A DNA stretch of 64,000 nucleotides. Origin: Balanoglossus misakiensis. Its lineage: Eukaryota > Hemichordata. Positions 11,701 through 26,700 of the stretch are shown here, one piece after another (the first letter of the stretch is position 1; the number at the start of each line of letters is the position of its first letter). Both the position numbers and the translations under genes were made by a program. Where the stretch lies: the NCBI GenBank assembly GCA_040954595.2, contig CM082585.2, positions 10,044,001-10,108,000 of the forward strand, written 5' to 3'. A model generated the notes under the pieces. The model searched no databases. It saw only the letters and a list, made by a program, of their open reading frames with translations, and was not told the origin of the DNA.

Positions 11701-14700
11701 CCACCGTTTTGTTTTAATTTATGCGTCTTATGGTTTTGCATGAATAATCTGCATTATTCATAAGTTACTTCAGACCTATCACATTATTGACACAGGTTGT
11801 TTTGTTTTTTCTTGCCATCTTGCAGGACAAGGTAGCCCAATAAAGAGCAATCCCGGTACTCCGTCCAAATCCAGTACAAACGGCAAAGACCTGCACGAAG
11901 ATTTCATCAAATATTACAAAGACAATGGCCTAGAGGGTATGGTGAAAGAAGTAAGTATTTGTGATGGACAAACGATGTTCTTTTGTCCTGTCCACATGCA
12001 GTCTCCGATGGAAGATATAAATGTAGTTGCTGTTTCAGTCGTATTTGTGCGAGTATGAAGCAATTTATTTAGACTGGATATGCCATCTGAGTTTGTGGAA
12101 TATACCTTACACAATCAAAAGAATACAGCCATTGCACATTGTATACATGTTGATTTCAGGTGTTGTAATAAGCATACATTCTTTAGCATGGCAAAAGATA
12201 TACATGTGGATATGCTCCCATACATTTTCAGATCCATTTTGCAGGCATGCTGTGACTTATTTCATTCCACAATGACTTCGTCTACTTTCTTAATCTGTTA
12301 ATCCAGCGGGGATTATGTCATTGAGTGGTATTTGATATTTTTTTTGCGCTGGTGTCGCGAAGCACCAGAAACGACCCTAACCAGCTGCATACACCCATGA
12401 ATATGACAATAAAGAATGTAATACCGTCATTATGTATATAAATAGAACTGATGCAATGTTGGGTTTTGATACAGTATATGCAACACAAATTATGTACCCC
12501 GGGGGCTTTCCAGTTGCCATGACATTTATTCAGCGTGAAAATAAGTATGTCTTATTTTTACGATGTCCAGGATGGTTTATTCAAATATTCACGAGACAAG
12601 CTCAAATTACTGCGTGTGGTTGCGGATGGTAGAACCTGATTTCAACTTTGGGTCACATGTTTTCGCTCAGTTTCATATTTTCATGGTTCATAAAATAATT
12701 TTCACCTGTAGACTTGCTTTTATTATAGAGGCTGTTGGATGTTAAACACAGGACTGACTTAAAACTTTAAGTGATTAGATTTTGACCAGAACCATTGCTT
12801 GTGGTTCATAGTGTTGCAAACTCTTGTAATCAGCCCTTGCCATCTTGGACCATAGATACTGAAGTATTTTCATGTATGCTTTGACACAAATTGTCTGACG
12901 TCAACTTTATTCTCGGAACTTTACTCCAAATGTTTGGTTTCACCTGTAGATTTTGGACCCTGGCAGTGGTCATTAAGCACTTGTTACTTGCTTATCGTTA
13001 CTGAACAGGGAGATATTTATTAGTGCCAGGGAATTCTTATCTCTCCACAGTACACCAAAACAGTGGAATGTGTGTGGGTGGGCAAGCCGCGTCCCCTGTT
13101 ATCGTCATTTTCACGAGTCTTTTCTGTCAAAGTGAAAGAATTCCCCCCTCCTGTCAACATTTCCACATCGGTGGGCTTCAAAAGACACTCTTGACTTCTG
13201 ACAACAAACAGCGGTTTATGCCAAGTATGTTTTCACAAGATCTTTGGGCCAAGTTCTCAGTAGGTACTCCTACAGGCCATTAAAAAATTCAGTCCACAAT
13301 ATGGAGTCACATCTTAATATCTTTATGCAAACTGTGGCGACTTGATAGAAAAAGGGGTTACTGGGCTCATTTTTGGGTTAAGCAAACCAATTCTTCTGAA
13401 ATTTACAATTATCTGAAAGTGAAACTATACCAAGTGTTACAATAACACAATTATGTTCTCAACCTTAGCAAAGAAAAACCTGAGTTTAACCCAAGGTCAG
13501 AAGTTATGTTGGGTATCAAAATTCCATTGGTATATGATACCAGTTTCTGTATTATATTAATAAAGTAAGGTAACTTCAAATTATAGATACGAAAGGGCGT
13601 GGGACTGACACTGTACTAGTTGGCCATACCTAGATGCCACAATGTGCTTGGGGTGTGGGTTACAATAAGGTGAAAGTTCATTTTAAGGTCTGGTTATTGG
13701 TCTACTCAACATTGTAATGTTCATTATATTCTGGTACCGTGTGACCACATCACAAGAAGAATCATGCCCCCCCCCCCTCCTCCCACGCCAAATCAAAGAT
13801 AATTGTATGGTTCTTTACCAAATAAGAGGCTGGAAGCCGTAAATAATTGGTTTTCAATGTGCATTTGGCATGCCATAATTTTTGCTCTATTCAAAGGTAA
13901 ATCAAGGTTGAATGTGATTGGTCTTCTAAGAAAGAAAGATTACATTCAATTATATTTTTGAGAGTGCGTGATACATATTATAAGTAGGGGAAGCTACTCT
14001 GGGGGTTTGTGAATAAAGTCAGTTAAAAAAGCCCTGTATCATCAAGGAAGTTGCCAATTTGCTGTGGAATTAAATTGTGTATATTGCCACCAGAAATCTT
14101 GACCATAATTTTCTACCAATTTTGAGAAAATAGCAGAATCCTTAAGTTTGACGTCATCTCATGATTGCAATTTTTTCAGTGTCGCAAAAGATCCTCCGGC
14201 TTATGTTAAGATTTTGAGAAGACGGGATCATTTTTGAGTTTGGAAGACCTATTGAAGGAGATTAAAATAACCAAAATAGTGTCGTTCAAAGTAGAAAGCA
14301 GTGTGATGGAAAGCGATCCATCATGTGTTTTTGATTCTCTTTTGTGGTGTATTCGTGACCCGTTCGTTTAAAAATAGTTGCTTGTCGTTCATCAGAGGCA
14401 AACCACCAAAAATAAACTTTTCATGGCTGACACAAGGGTCCGGAAGACAAAGATGAAGGGTCAAACCACAGAGGTCAGCAGGTCAACCAGCAATTCAAGC
14501 AAAACAAGCATGGTTGTAAAGAGGTTCTGTGTTGTGGCACCTTACAAAGGAAAGGGCTAATTATAAGGGTTATTTGTCACTTGAGTGAAATGGTGTTTGA
14601 TTGAGCGAGCTGAAAAATAGGTCTGTTGTTTGTAATTGGGTGGGAAAGCACTACAAGGCAGCTGAATTTATCAAAAGAATCTGAGATCGCTTGGGTTATT

Positions 14701-17700
14701 TGCGGCCCCCAAAATGATGGCGTTGGATTACGGTGGAAGTAAATATCGTCACAGTGCAAATATTATACGACGTCTAATAGCCATCACTGGGGAAGTGGAC
14801 AGTTTTGAGTGGGCTGATTGGTGTGTGATGTATTTGAAATTGTAAATATAATGGTGTTTGCTTGTCTGTGAGTGAATTTATGTTTTGAGTGATGGAAAGG
14901 CAGTCTCAAGTCTTGGTCAGGTATGGTTCTCCTGTCTTGACGTTTGATCGAGAAGAGTAAGTTTTGTGCAGTTTGATGTTTGCGTGACTTTAGGGGGTGG
15001 TAGGGAGGGGGGGCACAGAGAGATCCTGCCAACTGCAACACTTATGTCTGGCATGTGCATGTGAGAAAAATTGCTATAAGCTGTGATCTTTGCCGTGTTG
15101 GTCAGGGTGAAGGTCACTCGTTCTTCAGATATGGTGATTTCGAGATGCTCCTAATTTTAATTTTGCCCTGGGGAGAGATCGACCTCAATGCTGTCTGATA
15201 AATGGGCCTGCGTTAGAGGAAATTCTGTCGAAAGAATTCCTGTGATTTGAATTTTCGGAGAACTCTCACTGTGCAGAAGTGGTTTTGCACAGAAATGTGT
15301 TAATGTAGTACTGCACTAGCTTTAAAATATAATTGTTTGAGAGGGTGACAACATACATTGCAACTAATGTTATTCATCCAATAAATGATTTTTGCCAATA
15401 GAGTGCTGTTTAATTATCACGTCTTAAAAACACTCTACAAACCTGAGAAAAGCAAAGAAAGGTACTTATATTGATTTTATTTGGTCCGTTGAGAAGTATT
15501 GACGGAGGGGTGATATGAAAGGTAGTGTAGCCAAGACTGATGAATGAAGTGTCTTCAAACTGGGCTGTTATTGATTTAGACCCGAGTGCGTGCGTTGTTT
15601 CCATCCACTCAGATAAATTTAAAAGTTTGTAAGAGTCGGCTCATGTTGAAATTACAGTGTAACAATACTATGCATCTTTGAGGAGAATTTAAGTATTAAA
15701 TTGACATGTTCTGGAAATGTGAGTGTGAGGCATAGAGGATGTGGCATTTTTGCAGAGGTTTTCCTCGTGGGGAAGGGGGTGTGTTGTTTTGAATTCTTTT
15801 GTTCCCGGCTTCCATCCATTTTTGCCCCACATCCAGGTTAATCCAGCAGACGTGACGGTTGAAAAATCAATCTTTCCGTTGCATAAGAGTAATATTTCCA
15901 ATCACTCACCAAGGCCAGAGGAAATGTCATTCATAAACAGATGGCAGCATGTACATGGACGTGCGTGTTTTTGAGTTGATAATAATTGGTCGATGCTAAC
16001 CAAAACTGTTAGCTCAGTCCGAAATACGAAACTCAACTCAGAAAAACGCTGAAAGCAAGCATGCAAACAAAAAGTATTGAAATTATTTATAAAGACAAAG
16101 AATCATCGCAAATACTTAAAAAGTATTGAGATTCAAAATTCACCAAGCGACTAGTGGCCTAGTCTATGTTGAGCGTTGCCATGGAAGTCAGATAAGATGG
16201 ATGACAGGACGCGTGGCACCAGTCAGACCGCGTCCCATGGGGCACCTTAGCATCCTGTCCTCGGCAGATACAACAATCGATTACACACAGGACGCAAAAG
16301 ATTTGAAGACTTCCAAGCAGGGTTTGTTTTCCCAGAATTACCACCTGATTCTGGCAAATTTACGGAGTTCGGACATTGAAAGGAAAAAAAAACAGCACCC
16401 ATCGTTGTGTGCCCTACATAGTGGGTTCAACAAACTTTCACGAAACAGTAATGTCACTTTAAATTCACCAATAACACTACTGACTGTGCGCATATGGGGT
16501 ATGTTGACAGGTTAAACACAGGGCAGCATTTCATCATGTATACGGAATAGAATAAGAAGAGTACAGTTGATACACAGAACAAAAATGCTGAATAAAAAAA
16601 AGACAGGGCTTTATATATATTACAGGAATAAATTTTCAGTGTTTGGTCAGATGCAGAATCTGGGATAGTGTGCGACTGAATGATTTCAATAATAGAGATT
16701 AACTACCAACAATTAACACCACAATAGGTCACATGATCAAGCCAGTGAGATCGAACAAGTCGCAACGTTGCAAACACAAATGGCCAGTATAACATACTGA
16801 CGAAACATACTTCCATATCGGAATGCAAAAAAAAAGTTAACCCACTGGCTTGAGGAAAAATCGAAAAAATTGCCGAGAATCAAATCGGAATAAGTTGTAT
16901 AAAAAACAACCCAATGTCTAGGGTACTGAAACACTCACCGACCTGTTGATAGATCATGATACATTGATTACCTGTTTAAGGTAGAGATGTAGGTTTTTTG
17001 CATTTTTTGAGTGATTTTTACTTTTTTCAATATTTCAAACCATTAGAATTTGCATTATTTTTTTATTAAAACAGTTTTACCGGGTCACATTCCTAAACAT
17101 GTGTAAATTTATCAAAAGTAACATATTTTAAGAATTGTGTGTACAGTTATAAACATTCCGGATTAACTGTTACCAGATTAGTGTTGGAGTTTGCTAACCA
17201 ATTCACAGGAGCCCAGATATGCAAATCTGACATTTCGAAAGTTAGGCTAGTTAACAGGAAGTTTGACAGGCTTGCTTTGTCTAGTGACTTCCAGCATGAT
17301 GGTCAACTATGGCTTCCATCAGGGTTCGAACATCATGCTCCATGGCACAGACTTATTGACCGGACATAGGGCAATGAAACACCCGCAAATTTACAATTAC
17401 TAATTACATGTTTTTCCACGATTTTCAACTAATTTATGAACTTTTTGGAAATGCTCCATGACAGAACGTTTAGTTGTGACCAGTGTTGCTTGTCTCATCT
17501 TGTCGAGAAAGCTGTTGCTGGTGCAGCTTACAATGTCACAACCATCGATAAAGTGAACAACTAATCCATTGCATGAAATAGGTGGATGTGTCAAGCGATG
17601 CCGATGCATAAATTTTCAGTTTTGAAACAGGAAGTTTGACAGTGCTTTGTCTAGCGACTTCCAGAATGATGGTAGAGTATGGCTTCCATCAGGGTTCGAT

Positions 17701-20700
17701 CGTCATGTTCCGTGGCATAGACTAATTTACCGGACACAGAGCAATGAAACGCCCGCAAATGTACAATTACTAATTTTACATGTTATGGTAGGAGTGAGAA
17801 AATTAGATTAAAATGGGTTTACAGAAGTGTATACTTAACGGGCTTTAGTGTCGTTTGGAGAAGTTATCAGTGGCAGGGATTAACAGTCCCTTGTTTGCTG
17901 AATAAACAAACCAACCTCATTATTGTACTCTGTCCGTAATGATGTCGTTTTTTCCACGATTTTCCACTAATTTATGAACTTGCGAAACGTTCTAGATGAA
18001 AATGACTTGGTCTAAAGTCTCTAGTATTATGCTACTTCGTTAAAACATAACAAATCAGTGAGTAAGTGCTATTTATGATCGTTTTTTTCCAACTGAAAGT
18101 GCCGTTCACACAAATTGTCGATTTTCTCTGTTCGGTTTTGGGCTCTGGAGTGCAACTTCAAAAGAGTGTAACTTAGCAACGCGTGCACAGATTGTTCTGA
18201 TTTTTGGCCTGAGGAAGGGAACAATACCTGTCTCCAAACCCCACGAGCGGATTTCCAATAAAGTTGATAGAACAAAAGAAATCACCACACAAGTGAACAA
18301 AAGTCGATAATTTATGCAAAAATTGACAGTTGACACTTTAAAGGCTCATTGTTCGAAAACAAAAGTGAATATCAAAATTCCATGACCCGGTATTTTTACC
18401 ACTATACCCAGCTGTCGATTGCCGGTAACAGATCACCTGGAGGCATTGTCTTTTTTTATTGCCAAGCCTTTGAGTAAAAAAACTTAAAATCGTGTATTTT
18501 TGAGCAAAACGAGAAAGAGAACAGGAATTTTGGAAAATAAACCAGATTTTCATAAACTTCAAGTATAGAGCTAACAGAAAATATATAATGTGTTGGTGGG
18601 AAACATGAAATACAAGGAGAAAAAATCGATTAAAAACAAGTGTCATAAAAGGTACATCTCAACCTTAATGTTGTTGTTAATTGAATATAAATGGCAATCA
18701 TTATGTCCCAGTCCTCTTTTGGTGTGTGTGAGATTTTATTACTGCTGTAATTACTTCTGCACAAGAAAGAATTGTGTGGTTTGAATTGCAAGGTCACACT
18801 GCGCTTTCTGCTGGACCGTCAGAATCGCCGACTCTGCAGTTGCGGTAATTTAATTAAATTTTTGAACTGTAACACTCTTTGTATTTAAACTACCCTGTTT
18901 AGGTTGGATGTAATGATTTGCATCGTTGCTTGGATACAGTCTTGATCGGCGAGAGTAGCTGGTTGTAGTTAAGTGGCCAGTGGCTGTGTGAATTCTGAAG
19001 GCTAATGGAAAGAAAGTTTGTTAGAAATAGTTGTTGTTGTTGTTTATGATGTGTATTCTGATTGGGAATGAGTGTGCCAATGATGAAATTTTAATAAGAA
19101 AAGAATCAGTACAAAATATCCTTGACTTCACAAACTGAACAGTTTTTAGCCATAGTGTTTTCTTGTCAATTTCATGTTCATTTTGGTGAACAAAATGAGA
19201 AATACATAAGAAAGATTAAGTGTATAGTGTTAAAGTGAAGTGAAAAAAAAACAGTTACTATTATACTATATAGAAAATTGTGAAATAAAAACCCAGATGT
19301 CATTGACATTTGTATTGCTGTGGTGTGTGACCTTGTTGTGATGTTGACCTTTTCACGATACCCCAGTTACATGAAATATTTCATGAAATATGTCTCAGCT
19401 CTGACAATTTTCACTAGAAATCATGTGAATTAGACAAAGGGGTAACTTTTGTGTCTTAAACTAATTCTGTATTGAATGAAAAAACTCCTGAAATTGTGAA
19501 TTTTTGACCGCGAACATTTTGTAGGTCACAGCAGATAGCATGGTACTTCAGCGAGACTTTAACCTCGATAAGGCATTCAGTGGCCTTTGAGTGTTTTTGA
19601 AGGTAAAGTATCATAAGTGTCGAATTTGTACTTTTCATGAATGCTTAAGTTATTGAATTGAATTGAAAAACAACATATATTTGATGAGTTGTCTTTCATT
19701 CAGGAATGTGTGGAAAAAGCTGTTTAATTTTAAAATGTGAAAGAAAGCTACGGTTTGAATAGCTGCCACTTCACTAAACCCAACAACTGAAATACTTTTG
19801 TCATTTAAATTCTATAACCTTGTACGTGAAAAGTCTCAGGTAGCCATGTAGAAGCAGCCATACTAGGATTTGAGTCTTTTACTGGACAGACTCACTGTAC
19901 CCCCTAGGTCCATTGTTGTTAGTTCTTGTAGATCAGCTGGCTGACAAATGAATACACAAGCCTCTACAATGGTATTTATTTCTTCCTTCAAATACTTCTG
20001 CTTGATTTTGTCTCAATATTTTGTTGCTGAATTTTACTACTTCCAGAGTTACTTAATATTATTGATGAGGGATGTTTAGGAGCTCAAATCATTGATGTGT
20101 TAGAAATTTGTATCGTGATCCAGAAATAGACGCTAGGTCTTAGATGTAATGGTGAAATATTATTGTCTGAGGGTATTCCATAATCATGGCGACATGTGTA
20201 TAGTGGTCTTCAAAAAATATGTTTGTGCTTTTTTTTTCAGAGTTGAGATGATATTGACTTCCCTTCTTCTGGTAAAAATTCAGCAGAAATGCTGATAGCT
20301 GTCTTAAGGGGAATCAATCTCTCGGGGTCATGTCATCCGAGAATGGGTTTTTGTGTACAATCTTTGGTCGGCTGGATATTCATTTATGAATGGATCATTG
20401 AGTCTTGATGGAGCTTTCATCTGACTTCCCCCAAAATAGAACAATAAGCTGAACATGCAAGCCATTGGAGACCACCTGTCTGGCAGTTCACCTGGTACTG
20501 TAATAGCCAATGACGCAAGGGCTAGAAATGTCATGGCCAATCACAGTTCCAGAAGCTGAAATGTCCAAATTTTCTGAATGTAGTTCGTCAAGATGGATCA
20601 AACTACAGGCAGTAGACAGATCAGCATAAAACTGCACAATTTGTGGAGTTTTTTCTCTCGCTCATTTTAACTGCAGCCAGACCGCTGCCAAAAATATCTG

Positions 20701-23700
20701 ATCAGTCATTCATTGCAGTGAGCTCAGATAAAGACACACCCAATGATCCGAGACAGAAACAACAACCCACCCTGGGCGAGAAACAAGTGTGTTTACGTCA
20801 AAAAGGGGAAAAGAAAGGCTTTGAGTTGACCGGAATGGGGCATGTTGAGACACGTGTCTGTCACTCCTTGGTCGGTGTGGAGATACATGCTTTCTGTTGT
20901 CTCTAGGGTGGGAATTGGGCTGTAACCAAGGCAGGAACAAGACTGGGTGTACTTGCAACAACAATGGGTGTAAATCTTGCATGTTCTTGTCGAAGTGTCC
21001 TGTCAAGGAATTGGACAAGAAACCCTTGTTTGTTTTCATGGTGGAACAAAAAGATTTGACACGCAAGAAATGCGCTACACGCCCTGTTGCTGTCTTCTGG
21101 GTTGTTGGTTTTTATTTTGGGGGGGGGGGTCATTTTTGTGGTTTATGCAGAATACAGAACCTGTGTCGTAAGCCGTGTAAATATTCATGAATGTAGGACA
21201 AAATGGAAATTTATCACCTCTGACATATTAAATTCTAGACTCCTGCAGCATTGTTCAGTTGCCTTAGTAACCAGACAGTTCTTTTGCCTGCCATGTGGAA
21301 TTTTATCCTTGAGTGAGATCAAGTTTGCAAGCAGTTGAAATGCAGTTTTCCAACATTGTAGACATTTTTAGCAAGTTGTCAAAGTCTCAGCAGGTCAGGT
21401 CAAGCCTGTAAACATTCTTTTCATCAGGGATGTTGAATATTTATCCATCTGTATTTTGATATGTGAAATAAATGTTGTGCACATATTTTTTTTATCATCG
21501 CTCCTTCAAATAATAATAGAGATAACTTTAATATATAATTGTAATATTCTAAGGAGGCAACATGATAGTCTGCTTGTTCAAATCATTATTGTTTCAGTGC
21601 GAAACTACCAAATCTCTCAGGATGGTACGTTTCTGCCAGGTGGTCAAAGTCCTTACCTAAATTTTGTTGAAATTCTTTCTTGTGAAAGAACTAGTCTGGA
21701 ATATCCATTTTCAGTGTCGGCCATTTTGTTTTTTTGTGGATTGTTACGTACAATGAATATCTCAAGGGGTAGAGTTTCAGGCCTACACTCTTGTCTTGTG
21801 TTGCAGGTAACATTACTGTACAAAGTCCAAGATGGCACCAGATACTTCATTGTCTTACTCTGAAATTTCTGAATCAGCATTTGAGATGTTTTCTATTACT
21901 GACTCGCACCACAGTCGAATTCTGTGGTCAGGTTATCTGTCACTGATGAAATTGTCTGATCCGGTTTAATTAATCAAAGAGTATATGCAGTACATGTCAT
22001 GTTTTGTGTTAGTATAATTTGTATTTTGTTTTTGTTTTATTCCAGGTTGGGTTAATCGACACAAATGGCACACTTTCAGACTACAAAGAACAGACTAACC
22101 CAAGAGGTAAGATTTTGGAATTGGTGGGGCGTTGTGTGTGGAACCCAGCTTGTGTGAATCTCTTGTAGAAATTGTCCATGTATATATTTTCCGTAAATTT
22201 TCCTGACTGTGTTGTTAGCCCTCGGCATTCTCCAGACAGAGACAAGAGACAACAAATTTCCTGGAAATCTTCCCTCTCTCAGTAAATGCTCCCTGTAGCC
22301 TGTCAGCTGACTCTAACATGTTGCTTGTTCGTGTATCAAGTGGCCCAGACAACACAGATATCTGCAGTCAAAATAAAACAGAAAATTTTCCTGCGAGACC
22401 GGCCTTACCCGGGTCTAACTGCAGAAGCCAGCGCGACTGCCTTCTATGTTACAATAAGATTGTGATGAACATATGAATGCCCATTTTGATTTTATATCCC
22501 GAATATTGTGTCGAAGCCATTTCCCTCCCTGGTTATTGGTTTCAGACGTACTTGTTAGACGGACATAAAACACAGCTAGTTGCTGTCGACCGCTTTATTA
22601 CTGAAGGGGGCGGACAGAATACAGACAGACTGCAGACTGCTTGCATCATCATAAGCTCTTGCTTAAAACGAACACACACTTTCATGCTGTTGTTAGGTTT
22701 CTGTGTGCGTTTAATTCTAGCAAGTAGTCTAAAAGTACTGCCATGGTTAGGCTGAGACAGTGATAGCCCCTCTGTTGGTTCGTGTTCATATTGCGGCATT
22801 TTTCCTCATTTGCGGGACAAAAAAAATTGCTAATTCAGCATGTATGGCTCCACTGTTAGTGGCACTGGTGGATAATTGGCCATCATTATGACATTATTAT
22901 TGGATATACGACAAAACCCACGTAATAAGCATCCATAAGAGACTTTCCTACCAGCGATTCTGTGCTTTCAACCAAGTATTTTTACCTCTTTGTGTTGTCA
23001 GGTATCAGAGAATAGACTACAGTCAGTTAATTTTCTATTTACTCCAAAAATTAATTTGATGACTATCATATTATTCACTCCACAGACTTAGACATTTGAT
23101 ATTTTGTGTTACAATCAGAATGTTTCAATCACGTTATTTGCCGTTCTCATTAATCATAAATTTTTCCATTTTGCCGAAAAGATTGCGGCATCTGTTTTGG
23201 ATACAATTTTCCCATTTCCGCGGCATGGTTTATGTTGCTATGGGCTACGGCAAGACAAAAATAGCACGGCATTCTCAGATGTTTGTCTGCTGGAATATAT
23301 GCTGGTTTTCATTTTGATTAATGTGGCAGACAGGGAGAAAAATCCTTTCAGAAAAAAATGTTCAGTGTAAAGTGAATTTCTGTGTGTCCTGATTACACGT
23401 GTGTGTAATATCAGAAAAATATCGACAGAGTCGTTCAAAGGCTCTTTCAAGCGTGCACAGTTCGCCGCAGATATGTATGCAAATGATACCACCAGTGAAT
23501 GTGCAAATACCTTTGGCGAAAACCCTGGCTTTGTTTCCAGTTTTGAAAAGCATTTTGTGTGGTGTGTGTGTAGGAACCTTGTGCTGTTGCCACAAGAATC
23601 CATAGAAATCCCGGATGATTGCAGTGCATGTGAAGGTCGCCTTTGAAAATTAAAGATAACTTGTCTGTTCAGTCGCAGCACTCGGAAATTGAGATATTCA

Positions 23701-26700
23701 AGGGATTCATACTCTGTTTTGAATTGAGTGGTATTGCATGTTTTGTCACCAGATACTTAAAATGGCGATAGAATAACGCATCTGTGCTGCCCTAAGTGAA
23801 CAATTCTCTCATTCTGTGGGCATACTGAGTTAATATTGTGTCAAGCATGAAAATCTAGATAGGAAAACAGTGTTGTGCAAGTCCCATTGCACCTTGTTTT
23901 TTTCCCAATCATATGAAGTGTGTTTGTGACATGCCATTCCTCATTGACCTTTTGCCACAACTCATGACCTTTAAACTTAAACCTCTGTAGTAGCTGGGAA
24001 TGTCCAATGTCCTTTTGTCCGCAGTATTTTGCAGAATTGCTAAGATGTGAGCAGTTCGCTTTTTGGGATTACTTTGATGAGTTTTGTTTATTTTTTCCAA
24101 TTTTTTGTCTCTGCGAATCATGGTGCATTGTGGGAGACAAAAGGTTATGAGGTCAGAGGCAGCAAGTGTGTACAAGTACTTGACAATTGCTACCTGTACA
24201 TAAAAGTTGTCAGCCTCACATGCTGTTCTGAAGTAGCTTTTTATTGCCATCATTGCACTAACACATCAGCTTATTGCCTTATTTTGATAGATTGTTGAAT
24301 GTCAGTGCATAACCTTTGACCTAATCACCACAGTAACCACCCCACCCCCAATTCATGCCATTACACGTGTGTAACACATTTAATTTCCTGAAGATATGTC
24401 GAAAATCTTAAAGCCCCATGTTAACTGATTTGAATTACTAAGCAGATTTTATGTTGGTATCTTTACAGTTTCTGCAGTACCAACAGTGACAGGGATAATG
24501 TTATCGCCCAAAGCCTCACCACTGAAGACAGAACATCACATAATACCCAAAGCAGCACTACAGACGACGAATAATCCAAATACAGCTGTGTCTCCTATGG
24601 TAAGTTCCGAACCCCTCGCTTACCCCCCCCCCCCTCTCTCTTTCTCTTTACCCCCTCTCATTGCGCTTGTGTGAGCAAACTATAAGATTATTGATTTTCG
24701 ACAATAAAGATACTGTAAAACAGAACATTTTTGTGATCTTCACGAGAGCAAAAATAGTCGCGAATTTTGACAATTCAGTAAGGACACAAGAGAACATGAA
24801 AATTAATCGTCGTCATAGAATCACCTCTTTTGATACGCGAAAAATTTCCCGTGTTACAGTACAATTAGTATCGAGAGACTTTCCATATGCCTCTATGATT
24901 CAGAACTTTGCCTAACATTTAATACCCACCTTTGCTGTTGTTTACCAATAGATTCTAGGCACTCCACAGAGAACGCAGGTAACGCCGATAATCGCAAGCC
25001 CCAGGACACCCCATGCCTTACATCAGTTATCCCTGGTCGAGTCGCCGAGTTGGTCTGGGGGAAGGAAGCGGCCCCATGAGTTTGGTGAATCAGATTATTC
25101 CGACAGGTCAGTCCGGATGTCTCCGGCCGGCAGATTATTTGCACATGTTGTTGAGTGAGGGGGCTATTCCCATGCAAAATGGATTCATTCCAGCATTAGC
25201 GAATGATTCTGTGTTCAATCAGCCATGTGGAGAAGTGAATTCCACTGTGGACTGGCTGGACATTTCAGAGTGCGGAATTGCATCATGCACCAAACTTCAA
25301 ACTTCCAGTGTATTTACGGGACATTAGCTGTAAGCTTTAGTTTGATTTTCATTATTTGTGTTCCGTATACCGAATGCAATTTCTTGTTTTCTGCTCCAAA
25401 CAGCACGCTAATATACCCAGTACTCTGCTCGTCAACATAGTATGTGTGTGACAGCCATCATTATTGTTGACAAATGAATTCTAGTCTGGACTTGAGTTCA
25501 AATTCTTAATGGCTGCATGAGGGCGCTAGACTTATAAAAAAGGGTGTACAGCACTTTTTGAAACACTGACAGTCATAAAAACAAATCTATTATTTACAGT
25601 GCAAAGAAGAAAAAGGGAGAAAAAGGTGGAAAGGGGCTTCGGCATTTCTCCATGAAGGTGTGCGAGAAAGTGCAGAAGAAGGGCGTGACTTCGTACAACG
25701 AAGTGGCAGATGAACTGGTGGCGGAGTTCAGCGATCCTACAAGGATAATGACTCCAACTGACCAGGTAAATATCTCTGAGTAATTGCTCCTTGCATTGTG
25801 TGCTTTCTGATCATATGACTGTCACATGCTTATCACATGACAGTGGTGAACTATCAAGTGATAAAAAATATCAATGCATGATTCAAAACTCAGAAGCTAC
25901 TGTCTACAAGAAATTTTTTTTTGAACACTTGTTCCCTCAGCAGGCGTACGACCAGAAGAACATCAGAAGGAGAGTGTACGACGCTCTGAATGTCCTCATG
26001 GCCATGAATATCATTTCCAAAGAAAAGAAAGAAATCCGATGGATTGGCTTGCCTACAAATTCAGCTCAGGAATGCGCAAATTTAGAATTAGAAAAGAAAA
26101 CGAAAGAAGATAGGATACGTCAGAAGACGCAGCAACTACAAGAGCTCATTTTACAGGTAAAGTGTTGTCTGTCACTTCTGAGCAGGAAGTTTGATTGGCT
26201 TTGATTCTCTGTTTCCAGGATGTGTTTACACAATGAAGTTTCATCGAGTAGTGTAATAAAACGACTGGCAAAACAGAACAGTCAATGATTCAATGAGATA
26301 ACAGCCATATGTGGTAGAGAGAGTATTTGACTTAACCCATTCGCCACCATGGTTCAGTCCAAACCCATTGTTTTCTATGGTGAGGTTGGACCTCTAAAGA
26401 GGGAACTGGGGGTGAAAGATTTAGACAACTTGTCACAAGCCAAAAAGTAGTTTCAGTTTGAATGTCAAGAAAGGAAGAGGATAGACAGTAACAAGACATG
26501 ATCTCTTTTGACTTCGCAGCAAATTGCCTTCAAGAATCTTGTACAGAGGAATAAAAGAATGGAACAGACCAGTACAGGTCCACCTACGACTAATTCCGCC
26601 ATTCACCTACCGTTCATTATTGTAAATACTAGCAAGAAGACTGTGATTGACTGCAGCATTTCAAATGACAAGTGAGTTGAGAATCTTCCCTTTCCGACAG

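Noticed and set aside
16126-16515. 129-codon open frame in DP intron 2
   Set aside because: No domain or homology recognised; composition like the surrounding intron.
17330-17345. tRNA gene suggested by GGGTTCGAAC
   Set aside because: No A box or cloverleaf could be built around it; retained only as a possible SINE hint.
21456-21863. 135-codon open frame in DP intron 2
   Set aside because: Ile/Leu/Phe-rich AT-driven translation with no recognisable domain and a shadow on the other strand.
23238-23681. 147-codon minus-strand open frame in DP intron 3
   Set aside because: Several overlapping frames on both strands here, none recognisable.
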